Positions 1 through 7,672 of a stretch of DNA of 33,645 nucleotides are shown in pieces. Every line of letters starts with the position of its first letter. Positions within the stretch are counted from its first letter, which is position 1. Made by a program: the position numbers and the translations under genes. The stretch comes from SB21 sp964415295 (GTDB taxonomy: Bacteria > CLD3 > SB21). The stretch lies in NCBI GenBank assembly GCA_964415295.1, contig CAYPYN010000013.1:1-33645 (forward strand). Reading direction: 5' to 3'. The notes beneath the pieces were generated by a model. The model did not search any database and was not told where the DNA came from. It was given only the letters and a program-made list of their open reading frames with translations.

Positions 1-24
1 TCAATTACACCGTGCCATTTATGA

Positions 25-53
25 ATTGACAATGCACCACGGGGCGTGTATAT
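25..53 (+). promoter_or_regulatory. Sigma70-type promoter of purQ
   Basis: A perfect TTGACA lies at 25-30 and TATATT at 48-53, with a 17-base spacer. Transcription would begin near 60, giving a leader of about 23 bases before the ATG at 83. This also argues against the in-frame ATG at 26, which falls inside the -35 box. Confidence 0.75.
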
Positions 54-82
54 TAGCGCAACAAAAAAAGAAAGATCCCGCT

Positions 83-787
83 ATGAAAACCGGTGTCATT
101 GTTTTTCCGGGCTCCAATTGCGATCACGATGCGTATTATACTACGGGCGAACTAATCGGGCAAACATCGCAGTATATCTGGCATAAAGACCGAAAAGATC
201 TCAGAGAATTCGACCTGATCGTGGTACCGGGCGGTTTCTCATACGGCGATTATCTCCGCACCGGCGCCATCGCGCGTTTCGCTCCCGTGATGCAGGATGT
301 GATGGAATTCGCCAAGTTCGGAGGCACGGTCATCGGCATTTGTAACGGATTTCAGATTCTGACGGAATGCGGACTGCTGCCGGGCGCGTTGTTGCGCAAC
401 CGTAAATTGAAGTTCATCTGCAAGAACGTATTCCTTCGGGTGGAGAACAACGAAACAAGATTTACGACAGTGTATCAAAAAGGTCAGGTGATGACCGTTC
501 CGATCGCGCACGGCGACGGTAACTATTTTGCCGACGCGGATACTATCAAACGGCTCGAGGACGACCGACGCGTGATCTTCCGTTATTGTTCCGAGCAAGG
601 CACAACTGATGACGAATCGAATCCTAACGGCTCGATCAACCATATCGCGGGCATCATCAATGAGACCGGAAACGTTCTGGGCATGATGCCTCATCCGGAG
701 CGGTGTTCCGACAAGATACTCGGAAACGATGATGGATTGAAGGTGTTTGATTCGATAATGGCTTCGGTAGAGTCCGTTACGTCATAA
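83..787 (+). CDS. purQ: Phosphoribosylformylglycinamidine synthase, glutaminase subunit PurQ
   Basis: This is the glutaminase subunit of FGAM synthase, which supplies ammonia to PurL in step four of cytosolic purine synthesis. The 234-residue length fits stand-alone PurQ. It is a class I glutamine amidotransferase: the nucleophile Cys87 sits in GICNGFQIL, and the His204 and Glu206 partners sit in MMPHPER. The PGSNCDHD start and the VVPGGFSYGDYLR block are typical of the family. I place the start at ATG 83 because the upstream in-frame ATG at 26 lies within the promoter and would add 19 residues that family members lack. Neither purL nor purS is adjacent, so the gene appears to be transcribed alone. 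It converges with trmJ, 42 bases away, with no clear terminator between them. Confidence 0.95.
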   Translation: MKTGVIVFPGSNCDHDAYYTTGELIGQTSQYIWHKDRKDLREFDLIVVPGGFSYGDYLRTGAIARFAPVMQDVMEFAKFGGTVIGICNGFQILTECGLLPGALLRNRKLKFICKNVFLRVENNETRFTTVYQKGQVMTVPIAHGDGNYFADADTIKRLEDDRRVIFRYCSEQGTTDDESNPNGSINHIAGIINETGNVLGMMPHPERCSDKILGNDDGLKVFDSIMASVESVTS

Positions 788-829
788 TCGGCGCAATAAT
801 AATTATCTTAAATCCCTGCGCGTCTTCGG

Positions 830-1588
830 CTATTTTTCCTGTTTCCTTCCGGTCTTCTCTATGTAAAATTCCATTTCCTGAAAGATTTTATGCAGCAGGC
901 GCACATCCCTTTCTTCCAAAGGGGTCCGGCCGAAGACACGCTTGACCGTGACCATAAAATCCTCCATCGTATGTTTGGGCTTAAAACCTACGCCCAATAG
1001 AACGCGCTCGATGCGTTGAAAGAGAAGACCGACCTCCTTGGGATCGGCGTAATCCCAGTAGAAATTCGGATTGGACGTCAACGCTTGCTGGAATAATTCA
1101 TACGCAAAGATCATCACGCTTTGAGCCAGATTGACCGACGCTTGCGCCGCGTGCGTGGGGATGGTTGCGATGATGTGGCACAAGTGGATCTCCTCGGTGG
1201 TCAGTCCGTTATCTTCGCGGCCGAAAACAAGGGCCACACGTTTGTCAGGCGCGATCTCATGGATCTTTCCGCAGGTCTCTTTGGGAGTAAAGGTCGGAAA
1301 ATGGGTGTCGCGAACACGGACGGTCGTGGAAACGGAAAAATGAACATCCCGGAGCGCGTCGGAAAGCGAGGCATGGATCTCGGCTTTTTCCAGAATCTCC
1401 TCCGACTTGACCGCCATCATGCGCGCTTCTTTGGAAAGGTGATCGCACGGATTGACCAGCGACAATCGGGACAAACCGAAATTCTTCATGGCCCGCGCCA
1501 CAGCGCCGACATTGCCGGGAGTCTGCGGCTCCACCAATACGATCCGGACATGATGAAGTTCGGGTAACTTGGGAGTGTTGGGAGTCAT
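830..1588 (-). CDS. trmJ: tRNA (cytidine/uridine-32) 2'-O-methyltransferase, TrmJ/SpoU family
   Basis: This is a SPOUT-class methyltransferase that should use S-adenosylmethionine to methylate the ribose of tRNA position 32. The family blocks are clear: EPQTPGNVGAVARAMKNFG near the N-terminus, then ALVFGREDNGLTTEE, and the knot segment with ASVNLAQSV. The 252-residue length matches TrmJ, including a C-terminal helical extension. The ATG at 1588 lies two bases after the stop of the PAS-domain gene, so translation is probably coupled. It is the last gene of a four-gene minus-strand run. Exact target specificity (TrmJ versus another TrmH-like enzyme) is inferred from family resemblance. Confidence 0.9.
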   Translation of the reverse strand: MTPNTPKLPELHHVRIVLVEPQTPGNVGAVARAMKNFGLSRLSLVNPCDHLSKEARMMAVKSEEILEKAEIHASLSDALRDVHFSVSTTVRVRDTHFPTFTPKETCGKIHEIAPDKRVALVFGREDNGLTTEEIHLCHIIATIPTHAAQASVNLAQSVMIFAYELFQQALTSNPNFYWDYADPKEVGLLFQRIERVLLGVGFKPKHTMEDFMVTVKRVFGRTPLEERDVRLLHKIFQEMEFYIEKTGRKQEK

Positions 1589-1590
1589 GG

Positions 1591-2307
1591 CTACTTGTCG
1601 TCGATTTGCCGGAGCCGCTCTTTCAGCCGTTCTTCAATATCGATCATCTTGGTCGGAGCGCCGTTGACCTCTTTGGTCTCGATGTCGTCGCCGCTTCTTT
1701 CCACTTCCTGAACCATATCGTTGAGCGCCTCGATCACGGCAACGATCCGTTTGGTTTCGGTCAAACAGGTATCGGCAAGCCTGGCGTCCGATCCCGCCTG
1801 ATGCATTTCTTTGGTAACCTGGGCCTTGGCGGAAATGACGGCCGCGGCATTGCGGATATGATGGGAAATCGTGGTCAATGATTGCATAAGCGCTTCGAGA
1901 TGAGCCTGGCGCTTCTGTTTTTCGATCAATGTCAATAAAAGCCTGTTCTGATCCGTCACATCCTTCGCGATGATCGAGACGGCGATCACATTTTCATTGG
2001 CATCACGGATCGGCGAGGCGGTCAGGTAAACGGAAACGGATCGTCCATTTTGATGAATGAGTTCGCATTCCAGATTCTTCAGCGTACCTTCCTCCATCGC
2101 TTCGACGACCAGCGAACGCATCATGCGCTTGTGATCGTACGGCGACAGCAGGTCGACTCCCTTCCCGATAATATCGTCCCCCGTATAACCGAATAACTCC
2201 TCGGCACCGAGATTCCATGACAATACGGTTTGAGTCTTTCCCACCGTAAATATAGCATCACCGGCGTATTTCACCAGGTTCTGAAGATACTTGTCAATCG
2301 ATTCCAT
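1591..2307 (-). CDS. PAS-domain protein with a histidine-kinase-like H-box helix but no ATPase domain
   Basis: This 238-residue protein starts with a PAS domain (about residues 8-117, including WNLGAEELFGYTGDDIIG and ASPIRDANENVIAVSIIAKDV). A coiled helical segment follows at about 120-205. Within it, ISHHIRNAAAVI (His149) strongly resembles a dimerisation/phosphotransfer H-box of the HELRNPL type. No N, G1 or G2 ATP-binding boxes follow; the protein ends in a charged tail. It cannot phosphorylate itself unless a separate ATPase acts on it, so it may be a phosphotransfer or scaffold protein. It has no signal peptide or membrane segment and is likely cytosolic. It sits between pgeF (47 bases upstream) and trmJ (2 bases downstream). 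Its ligand and partner are unknown. Confidence 0.8.
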   Translation of the reverse strand: MESIDKYLQNLVKYAGDAIFTVGKTQTVLSWNLGAEELFGYTGDDIIGKGVDLLSPYDHKRMMRSLVVEAMEEGTLKNLECELIHQNGRSVSVYLTASPIRDANENVIAVSIIAKDVTDQNRLLLTLIEKQKRQAHLEALMQSLTTISHHIRNAAAVISAKAQVTKEMHQAGSDARLADTCLTETKRIVAVIEALNDMVQEVERSGDDIETKEVNGAPTKMIDIEERLKERLRQIDDK

Positions 2308-2354
2308 GCGTTTTCCGTAAAATGAATAATTGAATCACCTGTGAACTCACTGGA

Positions 2355-3119
2355 TCAATCAATGATCCCTATCACTCCCAGCATCCTCCCGCTCCTTCCT
2401 CCGCTGCCCCGATGCGAGAAGAAAAGATCCTGCCTGTCCAACGTACAAAGACCTGAAGTAAATACGTCTTTAATTCCCGCTTCCCTGAGTTGCGCTTCAT
2501 TGGCCTTCCAGAGGTCCAGGTGCGGCTTGGCATAACCGTTTCGTACCACGAACGCAGGATCGAATTGACCCGCCAATTCCTCACCGACCTCGTAATTTCT
2601 GGCAGAAATGGACGGCCCGATCACCGCCACCATGTCTTCACCTTCTACTTCAAATTGCTCTTTGACTTTGGTTATCGTCCGTTCCGCGATCCTCAGCAAA
2701 GTGCCTTTCCAGCCGGCATGAATGACCCCGACCACCTTTCTTTTTTTTCCCGTAAAGAGGATCGGCACACAGTCCGCCGCCGAAACGGTCAGGAAAACGC
2801 CTGGCCGGTCGGTGTATGCGGCATCCGTGCAGTTCAGAAAAGCGGGCGCCGGCACATATGCGGAACGCGCTTCATGCACTTGCTTCTGTATCGCCACGGA
2901 AGAAAGCGGCACATCGATCGCTTCAAAAAAACGGCGGCGGTTCTCAGCTACATGGCCGGGATCGTCGTCCGTCGATAAACCAAGGTTCAATTGGTCGAAA
3001 GGCGCGGCGCTGACGCCGCCTGCACGCGTTGAAAAAGCCGCACGAATAAACGGCAACACATCAAAGCAGTGGAACCGTCCGTAGCGAACCGATCCCTTTT
3101 CTTCAAAATACATCGGCAT
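2355..3119 (-). CDS. pgeF: Peptidoglycan editing factor / YfiH-type multicopper-like purine nucleoside phosphorylase
   Basis: This belongs to the YfiH/DUF152 (PgeF) family. Members have been described as purine nucleoside phosphorylases/adenosine deaminases and as factors that keep peptidoglycan precursors correct. The metal-site residues are visible: KQVHEA (His), VSAADCVPILF (Cys) and GVIHAGWKGTLLRI (His). The 254-residue length is normal. Two starts are possible: ATG 3119, or ATG 3113 two codons later. The only upstream purine-rich motif, AAGG, is about 3 bases from the first and 9 from the second, so 3113 may be the true start. It follows the CDF transporter gene by 5 bases and is surely co-transcribed with it. 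Confidence 0.9.
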   Translation of the reverse strand: MPMYFEEKGSVRYGRFHCFDVLPFIRAAFSTRAGGVSAAPFDQLNLGLSTDDDPGHVAENRRRFFEAIDVPLSSVAIQKQVHEARSAYVPAPAFLNCTDAAYTDRPGVFLTVSAADCVPILFTGKKRKVVGVIHAGWKGTLLRIAERTITKVKEQFEVEGEDMVAVIGPSISARNYEVGEELAGQFDPAFVVRNGYAKPHLDLWKANEAQLREAGIKDVFTSGLCTLDRQDLFFSHRGSGGRSGRMLGVIGIID

Positions 3120-3124
3120 GAGCC

Positions 3125-4513
3125 TTACACCGTTTCCGGTGTCTCCGGATGTATAACAATATGCGTGATCTCCGGTATGTTGTCATGAATCCGGTTCTCA
3201 AACGAGGTCATCATTGCATGTACTTCATCCAGCGTCATTCCGGGGCGCACATAACAGTCCATCATGAGTTTCTTCTGGCCTTCTACTTCGATCACGATAA
3301 AATCATGGCAATCCAGAATCATACCTTCCTCCGCCGCCAGGCTCTTGACCCGGTCAATCCATGCTCCGGATTTATGGGTAATATCCTCGGCGCGCACTTC
3401 CCGGTCGCGCGCATCTTCGATATGTACCTTGACGTTTTTGATCTCCTCGATCTTCTGTTTGAGCCTGTTCTCGATCCGTGCCGAAGCCTCATGGGCATCT
3501 GCAAACGGCATGGTGTTATCGCACTCGAGATGGAAGTCCACCACATAACCGGCCGCCACCTTTTGCGCGCGTATGTTATGGCAACTCAAACCCTCTTCCA
3601 CCACGATCATCCGGATCTTGTCAATGATGCTCTCGTTTTCATTCTCATACGGCTCCATATGGATGAGGATATCGGCGTTGGGAACAATCTCGGATATTTT
3701 TTGTTCAACCTCGTCCGTCACGTGATGCGCCAGTTCGAATGGTACGGTGCGATTGATATGAACATACATGTCAACGAAGATCTTGGAACCGGACTGCCGG
3801 ACACGGAGATAGCGGTAACTGTATATCCCTTCGATGGTCTTCATAACCTGCCGGATCTTGGTTTCCACGTCTTTTGGGATCGTGTCGGTCAGCGCATCAA
3901 TGGTCTTTTTCAGCAGATTGCCGCTGATGTATAGAACGAATATGGCCACACCAATGGCGGCCAGGGAGTCGCCGTGTTTGAACCCTGCCAGGGTCAGTAC
4001 CAGTCCAAAGATCACAACCATCGAGCTCCAGATGTCGGTCGAAAAATGAACCGCATCGGCTTCCAGCGCCTGACTGCGGTAGGTTCTGGCCATCTTCATC
4101 AGTGCGCGGGAACGCGAGTAATCAACCAGTATGGAAATGCCCATAACGGCAAAACTCCAAAAGGTCACTTCGACTTCCGTGTGATCATCAACGATACGCT
4201 CCACGCCCAATTTTATAATAAAAAAGCAAGTCCCGATCAGAATTACCGTTTGGAGCAATGCCGATACGTTTTCGATCTTACCGTGGCCGTAGGAATGATC
4301 CTCATCGGCCGGTTTGTCCGATATGCGGACCGCAATATACGTCAGCAAAGCCGCACCGAGGTCGAGTCCGGAATGAGCCGCTTCGGATAAGATACCAAGA
4401 CTCCCCGTGGTCACACCTACCACCAGCTTGAATCCTGTCAAAAAAACGGCCGCCAGCACCGAGGTCAATGCCACGCGAACCTTGTTTCTCTGCATGTCCC
4501 TTTCAAACGTCAT
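3125..4513 (-). CDS. Cation diffusion facilitator (zinc-type) with three tandem C-terminal dimerisation domains
   Basis: This is a CDF-family inner-membrane exporter of divalent cations driven by proton exchange. Residues 1-210 form the six-helix membrane domain. The metal site is HSGLD (His47, Asp51) in helix 2 and HFSTD (His156, Asp160) in helix 5. This HxxxD/HxxxD pair is the zinc-like signature; FieF has Asp in the first position. The usual single cytoplasmic ferredoxin-like domain spans about 213-290. It is followed by two similar segments, about 292-367 and 383-462, each with the pattern of a helix, V.VDFHLEC or LMMDCYV strand, an acidic helix and an IHIE/IHPE end. The 462-residue length is far above the usual 300. 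It heads the operon. No Shine-Dalgarno motif is visible before the ATG. Confidence 0.9.
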   Translation of the reverse strand: MTFERDMQRNKVRVALTSVLAAVFLTGFKLVVGVTTGSLGILSEAAHSGLDLGAALLTYIAVRISDKPADEDHSYGHGKIENVSALLQTVILIGTCFFIIKLGVERIVDDHTEVEVTFWSFAVMGISILVDYSRSRALMKMARTYRSQALEADAVHFSTDIWSSMVVIFGLVLTLAGFKHGDSLAAIGVAIFVLYISGNLLKKTIDALTDTIPKDVETKIRQVMKTIEGIYSYRYLRVRQSGSKIFVDMYVHINRTVPFELAHHVTDEVEQKISEIVPNADILIHMEPYENENESIIDKIRMIVVEEGLSCHNIRAQKVAAGYVVDFHLECDNTMPFADAHEASARIENRLKQKIEEIKNVKVHIEDARDREVRAEDITHKSGAWIDRVKSLAAEEGMILDCHDFIVIEVEGQKKLMMDCYVRPGMTLDEVHAMMTSFENRIHDNIPEITHIVIHPETPETV

Positions 4514-4545
4514 AACAATTTTCGGACGTCAAATTTTTTTCGGAA

Positions 4546-4574
4546 AAGTTATCTATTAAAGCGTTCTTTGTCAA
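4546..4574 (-). promoter_or_regulatory. Promoter of the CDF-pgeF-PAS-trmJ run
   Basis: Read on the minus strand, TTGACA (4574-4569) is followed by a 17-base spacer and TAACTT (4551-4546). The -35 is perfect and the -10 is weak. It lies about 33 bases upstream of the CDF start. Confidence 0.5.
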
Positions 4575-4582
4575 GAAATACC

Positions 4583-4611
4583 TTGCTTATTACTGAGTCA
4601 ATTTTTAAATT
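4583..4611 (+). promoter_or_regulatory. Possible promoter of the inositol-lipid run
   Basis: TTGCTT at 4583-4588 and TAAATT at 4606-4611 are separated by 17 bases. Both boxes are imperfect. The site lies about 58 bases before the TTG start at 4669, in the divergent gap with the CDF gene. Confidence 0.35.
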
Positions 4612-4668
4612 CGCCCGTCATTGGCTTATTGCCCTTCTGAGTGAATCAAAAAATCAAGGGATTTTGTA

Positions 4669-5409
4669 TTGAGTTTAATGCTGCCGCGGCCGATCCAGAC
4701 GGGATTTACCAAGCTGATCCAGCCGCTTATACACCTTTTTAGCCGAACCAAAGTCAATCCTAACTGGCTGACAACACTGGGTCTGCTGCTGAATCTTATC
4801 GCGGCCGGCTCCTTTGCACTCGGCGCCAAATTCGGCACCCGAGCCGACCTGCAGTACGTCGGATGGGGCGGCTTTTTCGTTCTTATCGGCGGACTTTGCG
4901 ACATGATCGATGGCAAGGTGGCCCGCGCGGCGGGATTGAGCACGCGGTTTGGCGCATTATACGACTCCGTGCTGGACCGTTACAGCGAGGTCATCATGTT
5001 CCTCGGCATGGGTTACTACCTCGTTGCCCAGGATTATCTCTACTCTTCCGTGTTTTGTTTCGTTGCGCTCGGCGGCTCAACAATGGTCAGCTACATCCGT
5101 GCACGCTCCGAAGGACTTCATATCGAATGCAAGGTCGGTCTTATGAAACGTGAGGAACGCATCGTCTGGCTGGGCGCCGGTTCGATGATCTGCGGCCTCT
5201 CGATGTTTGTGATCGACCCGCAGTTTGTTTTTACGGTCAGTGGAATCGAACTTTTTAAACCCATTTATCTTCTCACCGTACCGCTGGCCGTAGTGGCCGT
5301 CCTGTCTAACTACACTTCCGTGCAGCGTATGATCCACAGTTACCACGAGAGTCTCCGAATGGAAGAAGAGCACGAGAAGAGTATCCTTAAGAAAGAAAAA
5401 GCTATTTAA
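4669..5409 (+). CDS. CDP-alcohol phosphatidyltransferase, probable phosphatidylinositol (phosphate) synthase
   Basis: This is an integral membrane enzyme that moves a phosphatidyl group from a CDP-lipid to an alcohol. The complete signature DGxxARx8GxxxDxxxD is present at residues 81-103 (Asp81, Gly82, Arg86, Gly95, Asp99, Asp103), preceded by Asp78. Hydrophobic helices follow to about residue 225, with a charged tail. The start is a TTG at 4669, chosen because AAGGG at 4656-4660 is 8 bases upstream; the ATG at 4678 would leave 17 bases. The next gene is inositol-1-phosphate synthase, so the acceptor is most likely inositol phosphate, as in other bacterial inositol-lipid clusters. The exact product (PI, PI phosphate or another headgroup) cannot be read from sequence alone. 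Confidence 0.85.
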   Translation: MSLMLPRPIQTGFTKLIQPLIHLFSRTKVNPNWLTTLGLLLNLIAAGSFALGAKFGTRADLQYVGWGGFFVLIGGLCDMIDGKVARAAGLSTRFGALYDSVLDRYSEVIMFLGMGYYLVAQDYLYSSVFCFVALGGSTMVSYIRARSEGLHIECKVGLMKREERIVWLGAGSMICGLSMFVIDPQFVFTVSGIELFKPIYLLTVPLAVVAVLSNYTSVQRMIHSYHESLRMEEEHEKSILKKEKAI

Positions 5410-5425
5410 TTCAAGGAGAATCACT

Positions 5426-6742
5426 TTGGAAAAGAAGTCTGTTGATATCAGAGATGCCAAAGGAAAACTCGGCGTCTTATTGCCCGGCATGGGCGCCGTA
5501 GCCACGACCATGGTCGCCGGTGTGATCGCATCGCGCAAAGGCATTGGAAAACCGTTCGGTTCCCTGACCCAGATGGGCACTATCCGCCTGGGCAAACGTA
5601 CGGAAAAGCGGATCCCGAAAATCAAAGAATTTGTTCCTTTGACGGAACTGGATCAGATCGTATTCGGCGGATGGGATATCTTTGAGGATAACATGTACCA
5701 GGCCGCCATAAAAGCCGGCGTATTGGAAAAAGATCTCCTTAACCAGATCAAGCCGGAGCTCGAAGCCATCAAACCAATGAAGGCCGTCTTCGATCAGAAA
5801 TACGTAAAACGCTTGAACGGTCCCAATGTAAAGACCGGCGCCACCAAAATGGATCTTGCCGATCAGCTGCGCCAGGATATCCGTGACTTCAAGAAGAACA
5901 ACAACTGCGAACGGCTGGTCATGGTGTGGTGCGGCTCCACGGAGGTGTTTATCAAACCCGGCGACGTGCATCGTACGATCGAGAACCTGGAAAAAGGACT
6001 GAGGGAAAACGATCCCAACATCCCTTCCAGCATGATCTATGCTTACGCCGCGATCATGGAAGGCATCCCGTACGCCAACGGCGCGCCAAATCTGTCCGCC
6101 GATATCCCCGCGCTCGTCAACTTGGCCATTCAGAAGGGTGTGCCGATTTGCGGGAAGGATTTTAAGACGGGGCAGACTTTGATGAAGACCATTCTGGCTC
6201 CGGGCTTCAAAGCGCGGCTTCTCGGACTGCATGGGTGGTACTCCACCAATATTCTCGGCAACCGCGACGGCGAAGTACTCGACGATCCGGAATCTTTCAA
6301 AACCAAGGAAGAAAGTAAGCTCTCCGTATTGGAACATATCCTCCAGCCGGAATTGTATCCCGACCTGTACGGCAAGATCTCCCACGTGGTGCGGATCAAC
6401 TATTATCCTCCGCGCGGCGACAATAAAGAAGGATGGGATAATATCGACATTTTCGGTTGGCTCGGCTATCCGATGCAGATCAAAGTGGATTTTCTCTGCC
6501 GCGATTCCATTCTGGCCGCTCCGATCGTACTCGATCTGGCCTTATTTCTCGATCTTTCTTCCCGCGTCGGATTCAAAGGCATCCAGGAATGGCTTTCTTT
6601 TTATTTCAAAAGTCCTCAGCACGCCGAAACGCTGTATCCGGAACACGATCTCTTCATACAATTGATGAAGATGAAGAACACCCTCCGATGGATGAAAGGC
6701 GAGGATCTGATCACGCATCTCGGTTTGGATTATTACGACTAG
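5426..6742 (+). CDS. ino1: Myo-inositol-1-phosphate synthase
   Basis: This enzyme converts glucose-6-phosphate to inositol-3-phosphate (also called L-myo-inositol-1-phosphate) through an NAD-dependent oxidation, cyclisation and reduction. The N-terminal Rossmann motif LLPGMGAVATTMVAG is at residues 18-32. The C-terminal catalytic region holds RGDNKEGWDNIDIFGWLG and KVDFLCRDSILAAP, typical of the family. The 438-residue length matches bacterial MIPS. The start is TTG 5426, with AAGGAG at 5413-5418, 7 bases upstream. It follows the CDP-alcohol phosphatidyltransferase by 16 bases, so the substrate and the enzyme attaching it to lipid are made together. Confidence 0.92.
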   Translation: MEKKSVDIRDAKGKLGVLLPGMGAVATTMVAGVIASRKGIGKPFGSLTQMGTIRLGKRTEKRIPKIKEFVPLTELDQIVFGGWDIFEDNMYQAAIKAGVLEKDLLNQIKPELEAIKPMKAVFDQKYVKRLNGPNVKTGATKMDLADQLRQDIRDFKKNNNCERLVMVWCGSTEVFIKPGDVHRTIENLEKGLRENDPNIPSSMIYAYAAIMEGIPYANGAPNLSADIPALVNLAIQKGVPICGKDFKTGQTLMKTILAPGFKARLLGLHGWYSTNILGNRDGEVLDDPESFKTKEESKLSVLEHILQPELYPDLYGKISHVVRINYYPPRGDNKEGWDNIDIFGWLGYPMQIKVDFLCRDSILAAPIVLDLALFLDLSSRVGFKGIQEWLSFYFKSPQHAETLYPEHDLFIQLMKMKNTLRWMKGEDLITHLGLDYYD

Positions 6743-6767
6743 TCGACCGGCCAGAGAATATGTTAGT

Positions 6768-7592
6768 ATGGGCAAGTATCCGCACAGTCTGATAGATTTT
6801 CCCAAGTCCCGCCTCGCAACCATTGATCTCGGCCGTATCGGTCGAACCAAACATCATATTGCGGCGCTGCTGGAAATCGACGTGACCGAGGCCAGAAAGC
6901 GCCTGCATGCATTACGGCGGCAATCCGATCAACCGGTTTCATTCACATCATGGTTAGTGAAGACCTTGTGCACGGCGATCATGGAACACAAGGAAGTCCA
7001 CGCGCTCATGTCGGGGCGCCGGCGGAAACTGATCGTTTTTGATGATATTAATTTCGCGGTCATTGTTGAGAAGGAAGTTGATGGCAAAAAGGTCCCGCTC
7101 CCCCTCTTATTAGAACAAGCCAACCGAAAAAGTATAGCGCAGATTCACGAAGAAATAGCTGCCGCCAAAACGACCAAAGTTTCAGTGGAAAAGGATTACG
7201 TTCTGAGCGGAAACGTCGCCGAACTTCCGATGAAGATCTATTATCTGCTGCCGCCCTCGATACGGTGTTTTATTATGAATCTCATTCTTTCAAGACCGTT
7301 TCTCAGAAATCAGCTGATGGGAACTGTTCTCATGTCATCCGTAGCCAATATCAGCCGTTTTTCAGGTTGGTTTATCCACAAATCCTATCATAACCTGAGT
7401 TTCGGTATCGGATCAGTGGTAAAGAAACCATGGGCCGTTCAAGATGAGATCAAAATCCGGGATGTCCTTCACATGACCCTTTTGATGGATCACGATGTGG
7501 TGGACGGAGCGCCGATGGCCCGCTTCGTTTCGCGCATGTCCGATCTGCTTGAAAAGGCGCATGGTCTGCCGGAGCCAACTCCGTCGGACTAG
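6768..7592 (+). CDS. Stand-alone 2-oxoacid dehydrogenase E2-type acyltransferase domain
   Basis: This 274-residue protein has the fold signature of the catalytic domain of dihydrolipoyl acyltransferases and chloramphenicol acetyltransferases. The C-terminal active-site motif reads MDHDVVDGAPMARF (His242 and Asp246), corresponding to DHRxxDG in E2 enzymes with Arg replaced by Asp. There is no lipoyl domain and no E1/E3-binding domain, so it is unlikely to be a normal 2-oxoacid dehydrogenase E2. A free-standing acyl-CoA-dependent transferase is more plausible. A hydrophobic stretch around residues 157-180 could contact membrane. It follows inositol-phosphate synthase by 25 bases, suggesting a link to inositol-lipid synthesis. 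The substrate is unknown. Confidence 0.75.
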   Translation: MGKYPHSLIDFPKSRLATIDLGRIGRTKHHIAALLEIDVTEARKRLHALRRQSDQPVSFTSWLVKTLCTAIMEHKEVHALMSGRRRKLIVFDDINFAVIVEKEVDGKKVPLPLLLEQANRKSIAQIHEEIAAAKTTKVSVEKDYVLSGNVAELPMKIYYLLPPSIRCFIMNLILSRPFLRNQLMGTVLMSSVANISRFSGWFIHKSYHNLSFGIGSVVKKPWAVQDEIKIRDVLHMTLLMDHDVVDGAPMARFVSRMSDLLEKAHGLPEPTPSD

Positions 7593-7605
7593 ACCATCTC
7601 TTTGC

Positions 7606-7634
7606 TTGAATTTTTGCGTCGCGCCCGTTATATT
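7606..7634 (+). promoter_or_regulatory. Sigma70-type promoter of the SpoIIE-MoxR pair
   Basis: TTGAAT (7606-7611), 17 bases, TATATT (7629-7634). The start point would be near 7641, about 32 bases before the ATG at 7673. The box layout is the same as at purQ. Confidence 0.65.
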
Positions 7635-7672
7635 AACCCGTTTTCGATCACGCATCCCCTATAAAAGATCCC

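Noticed and set aside
26..82. N-terminal extension of purQ by 19 codons
   Set aside because: It falls within the promoter, and PurQ proteins begin near MKTGVIVFPG.
788..829. Possible terminator between purQ and trmJ
   Set aside because: No stable stem with T-tract could be drawn on either strand.
3149..3934. Plus-strand open frame of 261 codons inside the CDF gene
   Set aside because: It is antisense to a clearly assigned transporter, without domain or ribosome-site support.
5477..6385. Long open frame on the minus strand (302 codons)
   Set aside because: It lies wholly inside the inositol-phosphate synthase gene, has no recognisable domain, and is the usual shadow of a codon-biased gene.
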